IMG/VR virus record: IMGVR_UViG_3300025310_000006
Coordinates: 1-60,660 of that record
Reading direction: 5' to 3' (one strand)
Length of the DNA stretch: 60,660 nt
DNA from: a virus
Within the stretch, counting starts at the first letter, position 1; every line of letters begins with the position of its first letter. A model generated the notes under the pieces. That model was not told the origin of the DNA, searched no databases, and was given only the letters and a program-made list of their open reading frames with translations. Below are positions 1 through 7,620 of the stretch, piece by piece. The position numbers and the translations under genes are program-made.

Positions 1-2
1 AA

Positions 3-257
3 GTAAGTCCGACTTACACAAGTCAAAGATGTTCACGTTGTGGTTGGGTTCGCAAGGGAAACAGGAAGGCGAAGTGGTTTAAGTGTGATAAATGCTCATT
101 TGAGTGTGATGCGGATTTAAATGCTTCGACTAACTTATCCCTTCCGTTGATGCCTATCGGCAAGCAACAGCGATTGAGTAAAATCAATAGAACTGGTTTT
201 TATTGGTTATGCTCAGGTCAGGAGTCTATAGTCCCTGATACCCATAAAACTGGTTAA
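3..257 (+). CDS. tnpB: TnpB (IS607/IS605 OrfB), C-terminal part cut by window edge
   Basis: The plus-strand frame open from the window edge reads VSPTYTSQRCSRCG, then CDKC and FECDADLNAS. This is the C-terminal zinc ribbon of TnpB with the last RuvC aspartate (DAD). TnpB is the RNA-guided nuclease of IS607 and IS605 elements, and its 3' end overlaps its guide RNA. The stop is followed by a right end that recurs at 7621-7760. The rest of the gene lies outside the window, so intactness cannot be judged. The same 3' end is fused to an IS607 TnpA start at 7730-7852, so the IS607 family is likely. The element abuts and truncates the nuclease gene at 279-482. Confidence 0.85.
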   Translation, partial: VSPTYTSQRCSRCGWVRKGNRKAKWFKCDKCSFECDADLNASTNLSLPLMPIGKQQRLSKINRTGFYWLCSGQESIVPDTHKTG

Positions 258-280
258 GTGGAATGATTTTCCATAAAATT
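130..280 (+). mobile_element. Right end of the TnpB element, probable guide-RNA (reRNA) region
   Basis: About 150 bases covering the tnpB 3' end and the non-coding tail are nearly identical, apart from a few substitutions and one 3-4 base indel, to the reverse complement of 7621-7760. Both copies end in AATTAGTAACTAT. In TnpB systems this segment encodes the scaffold of the guide RNA, and the guide is the DNA just outside the element. Here that DNA would be the 3' part of the nuclease gene at 279-482. The RNA role is inference from the family. Confidence 0.6.
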
Positions 281-482
281 AGTAACTATCAATTCCACCA
301 AGGCGAACCTCAACCTTGTAAAAGATATTGAATCCCAAGTCCAATGTCATTTCAACCGTGTCACCATCAACAACCCTGTCAAGGGCTGCTACATTGTAGA
401 TAAATGTTCGCTTCGTTGATTCGACAGCGGTTGCTTTAGCCATGAACGCCCCTAATAGTAAAATGATAAGAATGAATTTCAT
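279..482 (-). pseudogene. Secreted thermonuclease (SNase family), truncated by the TnpB element
   Basis: Only the first 67 residues remain. They are a signal peptide (MKFILIILLLGAFMAKATA) followed by a Staphylococcal-nuclease-like start containing VVDGDTVEM, LDLGF and VRLGGID. In the family this continues into the catalytic Arg and Glu segment, which is missing here: the frame reads SY-stop exactly where the shared element end (ATAGTTACTAA) begins. The start is the ATG at 482, which overlaps the upstream stop as ATGA. Micrococcal-type nucleases cut DNA or RNA with calcium. This fragment cannot be active unless the remainder is supplied elsewhere. The signal peptide suggests export to the periplasm or beyond. 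Confidence 0.7.
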
Positions 483-949
483 AGACGGTATTTCTCCGCT
501 ACCTTGTCCCACGGATCACCCATAGCCTTGCAGAGCATGCCGAAGAATTCCGCCAGGGCGGTGTTCTTCTTGAGACGAGCCATCTGCTCATCACACTTGC
601 CGTCGAGGATGTCGTTTGGAAAGCCGACAACGATTCCCATAATTCCGTGAATGTGGAGAACCTTGTCAATCATCTGTTGACGCCACTCTGCGGACGCTAC
701 ATTGGTGACTGCATGCATCTTCTTCTCAAGAACCTTGGTAGCCAGAGCCTTGAAGTCGTTGGGGAATGTGTCAGTCCCCTTGAAACGCTCATTGAAGTCG
801 GTTGTTGAGTCTGCGGGTGTGGCTGTTGCCGAATACTTGGTGAGCGGGATAAGCTGAATCTTATCATCAATCTTCACCTTCTTGCAGAGTTCTCCACGCT
901 CATTGATGAAGACATCAAGCAGAGTTTCGTTTCCTTGGGTAGCAGTCAT
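479..949 (-). CDS. Hypothetical protein, 156 aa
   Basis: I do not recognise a family. The protein is soluble and mixed alpha/beta, with no signal or membrane segment. Its middle contains a stretch with MHAVTNVASAEWRQQMIDKVLHI that looks helical. The ATG at 949 has an AAGGAAAC ribosome-binding site. It lies behind a leader that shares a 15-mer and a promoter-like layout with the leader of the GMP reductase gene (17647). Its stop overlaps the start of the nuclease fragment (ATGA), so the two were probably co-translated. Confidence 0.7.
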   Translation of the reverse strand: MTATQGNETLLDVFINERGELCKKVKIDDKIQLIPLTKYSATATPADSTTDFNERFKGTDTFPNDFKALATKVLEKKMHAVTNVASAEWRQQMIDKVLHIHGIMGIVVGFPNDILDGKCDEQMARLKKNTALAEFFGMLCKAMGDPWDKVAEKYRL

Positions 950-965
950 ATAGTTTCCTTTTTCA

Positions 966-1005
966 CTAAGGAGTAATATAAGGCTTCTTAGCAGTTATTC
1001 AATAC
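966..1005 (-). promoter_or_regulatory. Sigma70-like promoter and leader sharing a 15-mer with the guaC leader
   Basis: On the minus strand GTATTGAATAACTGC is followed by TATATT, giving a TTGAAT box and a TATATT box 16 bases apart. ACTCCTTAG and then an AAGGA ribosome site follow. The same 15-mer, spacing and CTCCTTAG element occur at 17650-17697. The repeated arrangement is seen directly; promoter activity is inferred. Confidence 0.5.
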
Positions 1006-1008
1006 TTA

Positions 1009-2262
1009 TCATATTTCTATAATACCTGGGAACCTGTCACCATCTTTAAGACATACCAACCACGCTGATACAACAGGTATATTCATATCTTTCCACCATT
1101 GGGAGGGGAAGTGCGTCTCACATCTAAACTTCATAAATCTAACAGATGTATTTCGTATGTAGCGAGCCTGCTCTTTCTTATAATAGTATAAGAAGCTGTT
1201 CTCATTCCAATAAGAGACATGTGTTGGATCTTGGAAAGCCCCTCTACCATCAGTTGAAGGAACTTCTATAAAAGCCCACCCACCATGATGTAATACTCTA
1301 TGTATCTCACTTATAGACTTGAGAGGATCTTTCAAATGTTCCAGAACATGTGAGGCGTTTATAACACCAACGGAATTATCGGGTAAAGGTATTCCTTGAT
1401 TTAGATCATGTTTTATATCCCCACCCTCTATATCAATACTCGTATATCCTGGGCGCTTATTTATTCCGCCTCCAATATCAATAAGCAGCTTACCATTGAG
1501 GATGGCGTCTCTTTCAGCCAGTTTTTGAGCATTTTTATAGCCCATTCTTACAGTCTCAGTCTGTATCTTCTGATTACGCTCCAACCAAGTATTATCACCA
1601 GTTATACGGTAAATGTAAAGAGGTTTATCAATATGAAACATCTTAGTAAACAAATAGGTTCTCTGAATCAAATCTTGATCATCCAATACATCAAGATTTA
1701 TATCATGCCCCCCAAGCGACTTATAAACACTCGTTCTCCAACATCTCACATGATCGGGCATAAACCAAATATAAGTCATTGAATGGCTTGTAGGTTTGAA
1801 AGTTATTGGAGAGGCGAGTAGCTTCCTTTCTTCACCAATTTTAATATCTAAATAATTATGTCTCCACCCGTAGTTTTCGTTATATGGTGTAAACTTTCCG
1901 TCCATTGGTAACTTCATATTGTCGCTATAAACAAACCCAACATCAATGTCGGAAAATGCTTTTACAACTTCTGTAAGACACTCATTAATTAAAATATCAT
2001 CATGATCCGCCTCAAGAAGAATATCACCAACTCCAGCGTTAAAAGCGTGATGTTTATGATATCCTACATTTGGACTTCTAGAAGAATCTGTAAGTATTCT
2101 AACCCTATCATCTTTTATGAAAGAAAGATGATCCAGCGTAGCATTCCCATTAACCCAAATAACCCATTCCCAATTCTCGTAAGTTTGATTGAGTATAGAT
2201 TGATATAGCTCCTTTATGTAAGGAGTATTCTTATGGGTTGGCGTTATTATGGATACTTTCAT
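1009..2262 (-). CDS. Glycosyltransferase family 2 fused to a SAM methyltransferase
   Basis: The 417-residue protein has two domains. Residues 1-245 are a GT-A glycosyltransferase: the start is MKVSIITPTHKN, ILNQTYENWEWVIW is typical of family 2, and EADHDD (85-89) is the metal-binding DxD. Residues 255-417 are a class I methyltransferase with IDIGGG (261-266) for SAM binding and HVLEHL (305-310), as in Methyltransf_11 proteins. A likely role is to add and methylate a sugar on a virion or host glycan; the acceptor is unknown. The start overlaps the thyA stop (ATGA). RmlA at 6758-7567 could supply an activated sugar. Confidence 0.85.
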   Translation of the reverse strand: MKVSIITPTHKNTPYIKELYQSILNQTYENWEWVIWVNGNATLDHLSFIKDDRVRILTDSSRSPNVGYHKHHAFNAGVGDILLEADHDDILINECLTEVVKAFSDIDVGFVYSDNMKLPMDGKFTPYNENYGWRHNYLDIKIGEERKLLASPITFKPTSHSMTYIWFMPDHVRCWRTSVYKSLGGHDINLDVLDDQDLIQRTYLFTKMFHIDKPLYIYRITGDNTWLERNQKIQTETVRMGYKNAQKLAERDAILNGKLLIDIGGGINKRPGYTSIDIEGGDIKHDLNQGIPLPDNSVGVINASHVLEHLKDPLKSISEIHRVLHHGGWAFIEVPSTDGRGAFQDPTHVSYWNENSFLYYYKKEQARYIRNTSVRFMKFRCETHFPSQWWKDMNIPVVSAWLVCLKDGDRFPGIIEI

Positions 2263-3218
2263 ATAGCCATGTCAGCCTTAATAGTGGCATGACTCTTATA
2301 GTTTATAAGCTCCAAGTCCTCAAGCGAAAGATTCTCTATGTCTTCAAGAGTCTTTATATCTTTCTTTATGTTGAGAGTTGGGAAGGCGTGAGGTATTCTT
2401 GAAATCTGCTCTTTACACTGTTCTATATGGTTGAGGTATATATGTGTGTCACCACCTGAAAAAGTCAGCTTTCCGGGGGTTAGTCCAGTTATCTTAGCCA
2501 ACAGGCATGTCAAGAGAGCATAGCTTGAGATGTTGAAAGGCAATCCAAGGAAAGAGTCTACGCTGCGCTGATACCACTGGCAGTTCAGTTTCCCATCAGT
2601 GACATCAAATTGATAGAGAAGGTGGCACGGTGGTAGCGCCATCTTGTCAATCTCAGCCACATTCCAAGCAGACACAATCATACGACGATCATTTGGATTC
2701 GTCTTGAGAGTGTTGATGACATTGGCGAGTTGATCCACACCAGTATTTTTATATATCTCTAAATGTTTTTTATTTTCAATAGTATATTGATTATATTCAG
2801 CACCCCAACTTCTCCATTGCACACCATAGCCCAATCCAATTGACTTCTCTGGAAACGCAGTCATACCTTTTTTATCAAGAAACTCCCTTGTAGTATTCCC
2901 AACCCAAATCTTGACACCCTTTTCTTCAAGTTTAGATGAATCATGTTCACCACGAATAAACCACAACAGTTCCTCCACAACACCTTTCCAAAATACCTTC
3001 TTGGTTGTCAGAATGGGAAATGAGTTTGAAAGATCAAATGAAAGTTGCGTTCCAAATATGCTTTTAGTCCCCGTACCAGTCCTATCGCCTTTGACAACAC
3101 CTTCATCTAAAATCCTTTCGAGTAAGTGGAGATACTTGTATTCCTCATGAGACTTCTCCAATCGAAAGCGTGTAATCAGCTTCTCTTCTTCTTCGTTTTT
3201 TGTCACGCTGTTATTCAT
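2259..3218 (-). CDS. thyA: Thymidylate synthase
   Basis: This folate-dependent enzyme converts dUMP to dTMP. The 319 residues contain DRTGTGTKSIFG (45-56), the active-site ALPPCH with Cys198, QRSVDSFLGLPFN and the C-terminal IKADMAI, all diagnostic of ThyA. The start is the ATG at 3218, which follows AGGAG and lies inside the end of the preceding gene. An earlier in-frame start at 3266 would only add residues inside that gene. T4-like phages carry thymidylate synthase (gene td) to supply DNA synthesis. The gene is intact with no intron. Confidence 0.95.
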   Translation of the reverse strand: MNNSVTKNEEEEKLITRFRLEKSHEEYKYLHLLERILDEGVVKGDRTGTGTKSIFGTQLSFDLSNSFPILTTKKVFWKGVVEELLWFIRGEHDSSKLEEKGVKIWVGNTTREFLDKKGMTAFPEKSIGLGYGVQWRSWGAEYNQYTIENKKHLEIYKNTGVDQLANVINTLKTNPNDRRMIVSAWNVAEIDKMALPPCHLLYQFDVTDGKLNCQWYQRSVDSFLGLPFNISSYALLTCLLAKITGLTPGKLTFSGGDTHIYLNHIEQCKEQISRIPHAFPTLNIKKDIKTLEDIENLSLEDLELINYKSHATIKADMAI

Positions 3219-3588
3219 TTTCGTTTCTCCTGCTCTGTTCAAGAGCATATCGTCTTTCAGCCTCAAGAGCGTATGCTACTGATGTGTATGCTGCTTCAAG
3301 CCCCTGCCTGTTTCCTGTAATAGTAGTATAAGGAATATTGTTGTTATTCAATAGACGGACTACTTTCTTATCTATTTCAATAGCTTCGTCCTCTGTTTGA
3401 TTCCGTCCAGATGGATTGTATTCCTTGGTTCTGTCTATGAAGTATGTCAGGTTGTTTTGAGCCTTGAACGACTCAACGATATAGTCGTGGAAAGCTTTAT
3501 GTATTTTGATATTCGGCTCGTTGTAATACAGCAAGCCAATAAGAATTGGTGAGTCGGTGATGATGGCTTCCACTTGTCCAAGCAGCAT
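3211..3588 (-). pseudogene. C-terminal remnant of a phage P-loop kinase/ATPase-like protein
   Basis: The 125-residue frame starts with MLLGQVEAIITDSPILIGLLYY and contains LTYFIDRTKEYNPSGRNQTEDEA. This resembles the second half of small P-loop kinases or AAA_28-like phage proteins, with a Walker-B-like ITDSP and a lid rich in Arg and Asn. No P-loop is present. The coding-like sequence can be read upstream as SNYTQN and then runs straight into the palindrome at 3597-3629. The N-terminal half therefore looks lost at that breakpoint. Its stop overlaps the thyA start region, so a short product could still be made from the ATG at 3588. The family assignment is tentative. Confidence 0.5.
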
Positions 3589-3596
3589 ATTCTGTG

Positions 3597-3629
3597 TATA
3601 GTTACTAATTTTTAAAATTAGTAACTATA
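3597..3629. repeat. Perfect AT-rich palindrome, 16-base arms
   Basis: TATAGTTACTAATTTT, one T, then the exact reverse complement. The arm matches the end of the TnpB remnants (262-280 and 7621-7635) and the palindrome at 48370-48392. It separates a headless minus-strand gene from a headless plus-strand frame. There is no GC stem or T-run, so it does not look like an ordinary terminator. Confidence 0.85.
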
Positions 3630-3827
3630 TGTGGTTCTTATGATCAAGGCTGGAGTATTTTGGAAAATATATTCAAGGATAACGATGTTGATTATAAGAT
3701 ACAAAGAAGAAAACACAAGACTGGAATGTTTTCCACAATAAGAGTTTGGAATAAGAAGTCTTTATTGAATATATCAAAAATCCTATATCATCGTCGATGG
3801 TATAGGATTGAAGAGAAAATACGATAA
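3609..3827 (+). pseudogene. Plus-strand remnant frame, possibly a homing-endonuclease C-terminus
   Basis: A 72-codon frame with no start of its own opens inside the palindrome. It reads CGSYDQGWSILENIF, then DYKIQRRKHKTG, then FSTIRVWNKKSLLNISKILY, and ends at 3827. The alternation (helix, Arg-rich strand, a strand before SLLNISKILY) resembles the second half of a LAGLIDADG endonuclease, but no LAGLIDADG motif is visible, so this is a guess. It is opposite in orientation to all neighbouring genes, which supports a foreign origin. Confidence 0.4.
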
Positions 3828-3838
3828 GTGCCAAGAAA

Positions 3839-4600
3839 TTACAAATCAACTATCAAAGTAGACTTGAATTCCTTGTTCTCATCTTTGTAGCCGCGGGGGT
3901 TACATACACATCTCGTGGTGTTTACCATGAAATCACAGCTAGAATGTGTATGTCCGAAAATCCAGAGCGGAACATCCTCAGTCATCAGATTCTCGCAGTT
4001 GCAAGTGAAGTACGGGTTGAGCGCACTCCCCTTATACTGCTCATGAATCGACTTCTCCGAAGGGCAGAAGTGAGTGACAACGATGTTTTTCTTTCCAGGC
4101 TTGACAGAGTTCTTGATAAATCCCCGTGCAGCGAGGTTCTTACCAATCATCTTGTCAACCGTGAAAGGCTTCACAATCCCGTTATCATCCTTTTCCATGA
4201 TAAGCTTGAAGTCGTTGATGCCCCACTCGACAATAGACTTTATCCGAAGTTCGTCCTTCGTAGGAGTAATGTCGAGGTTGCTCCACAGGGTTGAGCCGAT
4301 GAACCGATACTCGCCTGTGTCATACACCTGATCATCAAGGAAGTGAAAGTGCTTGTAAGTAGCCTCAAGGCTCCGTAGCTCATTATCAACATCCTGCATG
4401 ATAGCCAGATATGATTCGTGGTTCCCCTTGATGTAAACGATTGGCTTGTCAATCGACTCAATGAGCCGAACGAACCGTCCAAAATACCGTGGCTCACAGG
4501 GAACAATATCTCCCGCAAGAATCAAAATGTCCTCGTCACTCTTCTTATAGGTGAAGGGAGCGACATCAAGGTGAAGATCTGATAGGATGCGTATTTTCAT
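3839..4600 (-). CDS. Calcineurin-like metallophosphoesterase
   Basis: The protein has 253 residues from the ATG at 4600, preceded by AGAGGC. It carries the ordered metal-binding motifs of the family: SDLHLD (7-12), LAGDIV (28-33), KGNHES (58-63), VTHFCPS and FGHTHSS near residue 216. Members hydrolyse phosphate mono- or diesters with two metals. Phage relatives of this size are often annotated as serine/threonine phosphatase-like or nucleotide phosphoesterases, and the substrate cannot be read from sequence. A longer in-frame start at 4633 has no better ribosome site. Confidence 0.85.
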   Translation of the reverse strand: MKIRILSDLHLDVAPFTYKKSDEDILILAGDIVPCEPRYFGRFVRLIESIDKPIVYIKGNHESYLAIMQDVDNELRSLEATYKHFHFLDDQVYDTGEYRFIGSTLWSNLDITPTKDELRIKSIVEWGINDFKLIMEKDDNGIVKPFTVDKMIGKNLAARGFIKNSVKPGKKNIVVTHFCPSEKSIHEQYKGSALNPYFTCNCENLMTEDVPLWIFGHTHSSCDFMVNTTRCVCNPRGYKDENKEFKSTLIVDL

Positions 4601-4644
4601 GCCTCTATTGTAGAGGCTGGCTATAAAAGCCAATACTTATATTT

Positions 4645-4857
4645 TTAGACGCAGGCTTCAAGTGCTTGAAGCTGTAATGCCTCTTTACGATATTCAAAGC
4701 ACAGGTAGTAGTCGCTACGAGGGGTAAATCGGTGGGCAAGAGTCGCTTCTACAACGCCTTGCCAGCCTTCCTTTTCTTCAACAACAAACTCGCATAAGCT
4801 TGGTGTCTTGAAGTAGGATTCGTCTTGCTTGTAGACATTGACAACAACTGTTCCCAT
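4645..4857 (-). CDS. Small hypothetical protein, 70 aa
   Basis: This is a soluble 70-residue protein beginning MGTVVVNVYKQDES, with no recognised family. A purine-rich AAAGGGGGC ribosome site precedes the ATG at 4857. A late-promoter-like GATAAATA (plus-strand positions 4884-4891) lies about 30 bases upstream. Its end is 45 bases before the phosphoesterase start. Confidence 0.6.
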   Translation of the reverse strand: MGTVVVNVYKQDESYFKTPSLCEFVVEEKEGWQGVVEATLAHRFTPRSDYYLCFEYRKEALQLQALEACV

Positions 4858-4967
4858 CGCTGCCCCCTTTGGATATGTATGTCTATTTATCTTCCTCTAG
4901 TTTACCAGTCCACACAAGTATTTCAACCTGTTTCTTGAGAAGAAATATGTTGACTTTATCATTGAAT

Positions 4968-5087
4968 TCAGAGGTAATGAGAATGAATCTCTTTTAGAGT
5001 CTCCCCATTTTCGTTTGTTATTACGGCTAGGTAAGCCCCATTCTTCATGCGGCTTACTTTTACGCGGTAGTTTATTCCGCTTCCCAT
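4968..5087 (-). CDS. Small ORF, 39 aa
   Basis: The frame starts with MGSGINYRVKVSRMKNGAYL and ends KEIHSHYL. It begins inside the last codons of the phosphoribosyltransferase gene in another frame, consistent with translational coupling. The composition looks protein-like (alternating strand pattern, then NENGETLKEI). No homology is recognised, and a competing longer frame over the same DNA looks unlike a protein. Translation is inferred. Confidence 0.4.
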   Translation of the reverse strand: MGSGINYRVKVSRMKNGAYLAVITNENGETLKEIHSHYL

Positions 5088-5524
5088 GGGAAAACCAACC
5101 ACCCTTCCGGCTTATCTTCACAATAGAAGTCTGGTACAAGTCCAGCTTCATTGTCTTTCTTGTTGAATAGAACGGCTATGTAGAAGTCTTCGCCTTGCTT
5201 GAGGTTATACTTCTCTATAAGATACTTTATAGTCCCACCACTGTCAATCAAGTCATCAGTAAGCAGGAAAGGCTTCTCGGTTATGTCAAAATCAAACAAG
5301 TCAACGAGAGGTTCTTTTCTTTTCTTATCCCCATCGTAGCAGGATACTTTGATGCTGCGGTGTTTGACTTTCAGGTTGTCAGCCAATGGAAGCGACAGAT
5401 TCAATCCGCCGCGCTGAATACCAACAACTGACTTGAACGATATTCCACTTGAATAAGCTCTATTACAGATATCCAAAATCATACTATCTAACTTGCTATG
5501 AGTTAGGATTATCTTTTCCGTCAT
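5072..5524 (-). CDS. Purine-type phosphoribosyltransferase
   Basis: The 150-residue protein has VVGIQRGGLNLSLPLAD (33-49) and the PRPP-binding loop LLTDDLIDSGGT (87-98), followed by a hood strand ending in PEGWLVFPWE. This layout matches xanthine/guanine/hypoxanthine phosphoribosyltransferases, which join a base to PRPP to make the nucleotide. The base specificity is not certain. With the GMP reductase at 16694-17647 it suggests purine salvage during infection. The start at 5524 overlaps the previous stop (ATGA). Confidence 0.85.
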   Translation of the reverse strand: MTEKIILTHSKLDSMILDICNRAYSSGISFKSVVGIQRGGLNLSLPLADNLKVKHRSIKVSCYDGDKKRKEPLVDLFDFDITEKPFLLTDDLIDSGGTIKYLIEKYNLKQGEDFYIAVLFNKKDNEAGLVPDFYCEDKPEGWLVFPWEAE

Positions 5525-5967
5525 GGAAGCGGCTCCGTGTAGATATACTTGAGGTTGTATTCAGTGACTAGATTCTTTTCGTCAACTGCTCCCTCACCGC
5601 ATGGAGCGAATCGCAAGCCACCGGCGTCAGCGAGTTGAGCTACAGCGTTTCCCCTGCCGCCATCTTGAGTTCCCACCTGTGGATACTTTTGAGCGTCAAA
5701 TGGTTGTGCAAGGGCAAACTGACGCATGAAGAAGGATACTTCTGCCGTAAGCTCTCCTGTCTCTTCTATTTGAGCGGTGCCTTTGACGAGCATCCCGACT
5801 GCTCTTGACATATCAACATCTGGTGTCACCCCAACCCTGTTTACAATAAACACGGGTTCTGTATTACTGTTTATTCGAAAGAGTATTTCTTCACATATTG
5901 CCCGTGGAAACACTCTTCCGGATTCTTTACTTGGCTTATCAGCGACAATCTTTAAGCTGATTCTCAT
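5521..5967 (-). CDS. Hypothetical protein, 148 aa
   Basis: No family is recognised. It is a soluble protein with alternating strands (MRISLKIVAD, EPVFIVNRVGV, GELTAEVSFFMRQF), suggesting a beta-rich fold. It overlaps the upstream membrane protein by 29 bases and the downstream phosphoribosyltransferase by ATGA, so it belongs to the same translation unit. Confidence 0.65.
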   Translation of the reverse strand: MRISLKIVADKPSKESGRVFPRAICEEILFRINSNTEPVFIVNRVGVTPDVDMSRAVGMLVKGTAQIEETGELTAEVSFFMRQFALAQPFDAQKYPQVGTQDGGRGNAVAQLADAGGLRFAPCGEGAVDEKNLVTEYNLKYIYTEPLP

Positions 5968-6190
5968 CGTCTTCCTTTTTTTCTTTGGTTGCTTTAGCGG
6001 CTATTTCATCAAGAGCGTTGATAGCCGAAGAATCAACTTTTACGACTGGAGGAATACCACGGATACACCAAATAGTATTGTTGTATGATTCCTTGATAGC
6101 TGTAATCGCATGTGCAGTCAGTCCAGTCAATAAAAGCAGAACGAAGAAGGATAGCCACGGGTTGGCAGCCATAAAAGTGAGAAGTTCCAT
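5939..6190 (-). CDS. Small membrane protein, 83 aa
   Basis: One hydrophobic segment (WLSFFVLLLLTGLTAHAITAI, about residues 12-32) is followed by a charged C-terminal tail rich in Lys and Glu. AAAGGGACC precedes the ATG at 6190. It probably sits in the inner membrane with a cytoplasmic tail. Function is unknown; small membrane proteins of this shape are common in T4-like phages. Confidence 0.65.
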   Translation of the reverse strand: MELLTFMAANPWLSFFVLLLLTGLTAHAITAIKESYNNTIWCIRGIPPVVKVDSSAINALDEIAAKATKEKKEDDENQLKDCR

Positions 6191-6290
6191 ATTTTGGTCC
6201 CTTTGGGATTGAGTATACGGATAAAGGTAAGTTATACAATATGATAATCAAACCATATCGTCGTCGTCTAACACTACAATGAAATTATTA

Positions 6291-6761
6291 CTATTGTTTA
6301 GCCACTTCGGGACGAAAGTTGGGATCATTCGACGCTCCCTCCACAGGACGCCCAGCTTCATCAAACTGAATACCATATACATCTTCTTGAAGTGTCATGA
6401 CTGCTGACTTGAGCATGCCCATGCGCTTCTCAGATTGTTCTTTGATGGCGTTTATAGCCTCAAGAGCATCGTTTAGCTGCTCTTTGAGGGTGGTAATCTG
6501 ATCTTGAAGGGCTTGGACTTCACTGGAGGAAACTTTCAATTCCCGGGCTTCTGTTTGAATCTTTTCAAGCTTGTGTTGAAGCTGGAATAACGACGATACG
6601 GCTCCACCTTTAGCGGTTACGGGCGTCTTGTCATCAACTCTTTCTAAGAATACATACTTGAGTTCTCTATCAGACTCAATAACATCTCCCGGGACGAGCA
6701 TAATGCGCTTGCCCCCAACCATGAGTGATTGTCTGAAGTCTGAATTATTCTTATACTTCAT
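6291..6761 (-). CDS. Coiled-coil hypothetical protein, 156 aa
   Basis: The N-terminus (residues 1-50) looks like a small beta domain (MVGGKRIMLVPGDVIES). Residues 60-130 form a long predicted coiled coil (LQHKLEKIQTEARELK, ALQDQITTLKEQLNDAL). The start overlaps the rmlA stop (ATGA). The pattern of a small beta domain plus coil suits a structural or scaffold protein, but no family is recognised. Confidence 0.6.
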   Translation of the reverse strand: MKYKNNSDFRQSLMVGGKRIMLVPGDVIESDRELKYVFLERVDDKTPVTAKGGAVSSLFQLQHKLEKIQTEARELKVSSSEVQALQDQITTLKEQLNDALEAINAIKEQSEKRMGMLKSAVMTLQEDVYGIQFDEAGRPVEGASNDPNFRPEVAKQ

Positions 6762-7567
6762 TTGAGCGGTATCCTGTAGTTATTAGTATTTATCCATTCC
6801 TGTGTTCGAGCCATTGACGATGGAATACCCATGTCGCTCCAATAGCCGTCTATAATGGTTGATGTCATTGACTGATTCTGAACATAGAATTCGTTGACAT
6901 CCGATACCTCTAACTCGCCTCTACCAGATGGTTTCAGCCCACGAATAATGCTGAACACATGCGGAGTGTAAAGATACAATCCAGTGACAGCGTAGTTGCT
7001 TTCGGGGTTCTTCGGCTTCTCCACAATACCAGTTACGATTCCGTCTTTCAATGAAGCTACTCCGAATCTTTCAGGATCGCCAACTGGCTTGAGGAATATG
7101 TGGGCGAAGGAATCGGTTCCTTCATTTAGCCTTTGCGAAACTGGACAATCAATAGCTTTTCTAAACTTATTTTCAAACTCTTTGAAAGCTTCCTTGAAGG
7201 AGTCTTGATAAAAGTTATCGCCAAGTATAACTGCAAAAGATTCATCGCCAACCCAGCCTTCTATAAGCTTCATGGCGGAAGCGATTCCAACTGGGCGGGA
7301 TGCATCGTTATGATCCTGAATCTTATATGTCAAGTCAACGCCAAAGCGATGTCCGTCACCAAGAAACTCTATGATGTCACCACAATGCTCTTGCGATGAT
7401 ATGATGAGTATTTCTTTGGAGCCTGACTGAATAAGCGTATTGAGCGGATACCAAATCATCGGTATGGCTCCTTGCAGTGTATACACCGGAAGCAAATGCT
7501 TATTTGTTACCTCGGTTTGAGGTAACATTCTCGTTCCCCGTCCACCACATAAGCATACCGATTTCAT
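6758..7567 (-). CDS. rmlA: Glucose-1-phosphate thymidylyltransferase-like sugar nucleotidyltransferase
   Basis: The protein has 269 residues, slightly short of the usual 290. It has the signature loop GGRGTRMLPQT (8-18), NKHLLPV, the metal-binding LGDNFYQD, EKPKNPESNYAVTGLYLY, GELEVSDVNEFYV and GYWSDMG. RmlA-type enzymes join a sugar-1-phosphate to a nucleotide, typically dTTP, to make an activated sugar. It could feed the glycosyltransferases at 1009-2262 and 23207-24178 for virion or host glycan modification. The ATG at 7567 follows GAGAGG. Confidence 0.85.
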   Translation of the reverse strand: MKSVCLCGGRGTRMLPQTEVTNKHLLPVYTLQGAIPMIWYPLNTLIQSGSKEILIISSQEHCGDIIEFLGDGHRFGVDLTYKIQDHNDASRPVGIASAMKLIEGWVGDESFAVILGDNFYQDSFKEAFKEFENKFRKAIDCPVSQRLNEGTDSFAHIFLKPVGDPERFGVASLKDGIVTGIVEKPKNPESNYAVTGLYLYTPHVFSIIRGLKPSGRGELEVSDVNEFYVQNQSMTSTIIDGYWSDMGIPSSMARTQEWINTNNYRIPLK

Positions 7568-7620
7568 ATTATACCTCTCAGAGATTTGTATAGAAGTTGT
7601 TTTATAGACTCTTTATCATT

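Noticed and set aside
3597-3629. Palindrome as a bidirectional transcription terminator
   Set aside because: The stem is almost all A/T and lacks a T-run, and the same arm sequence is found at transposon ends.
4897-5151. 84-codon minus-strand frame overlapping the phosphoribosyltransferase end
   Set aside because: Its composition is unlike a protein and it overlaps a clear gene. The 39-codon frame at 4968-5087 fits better.
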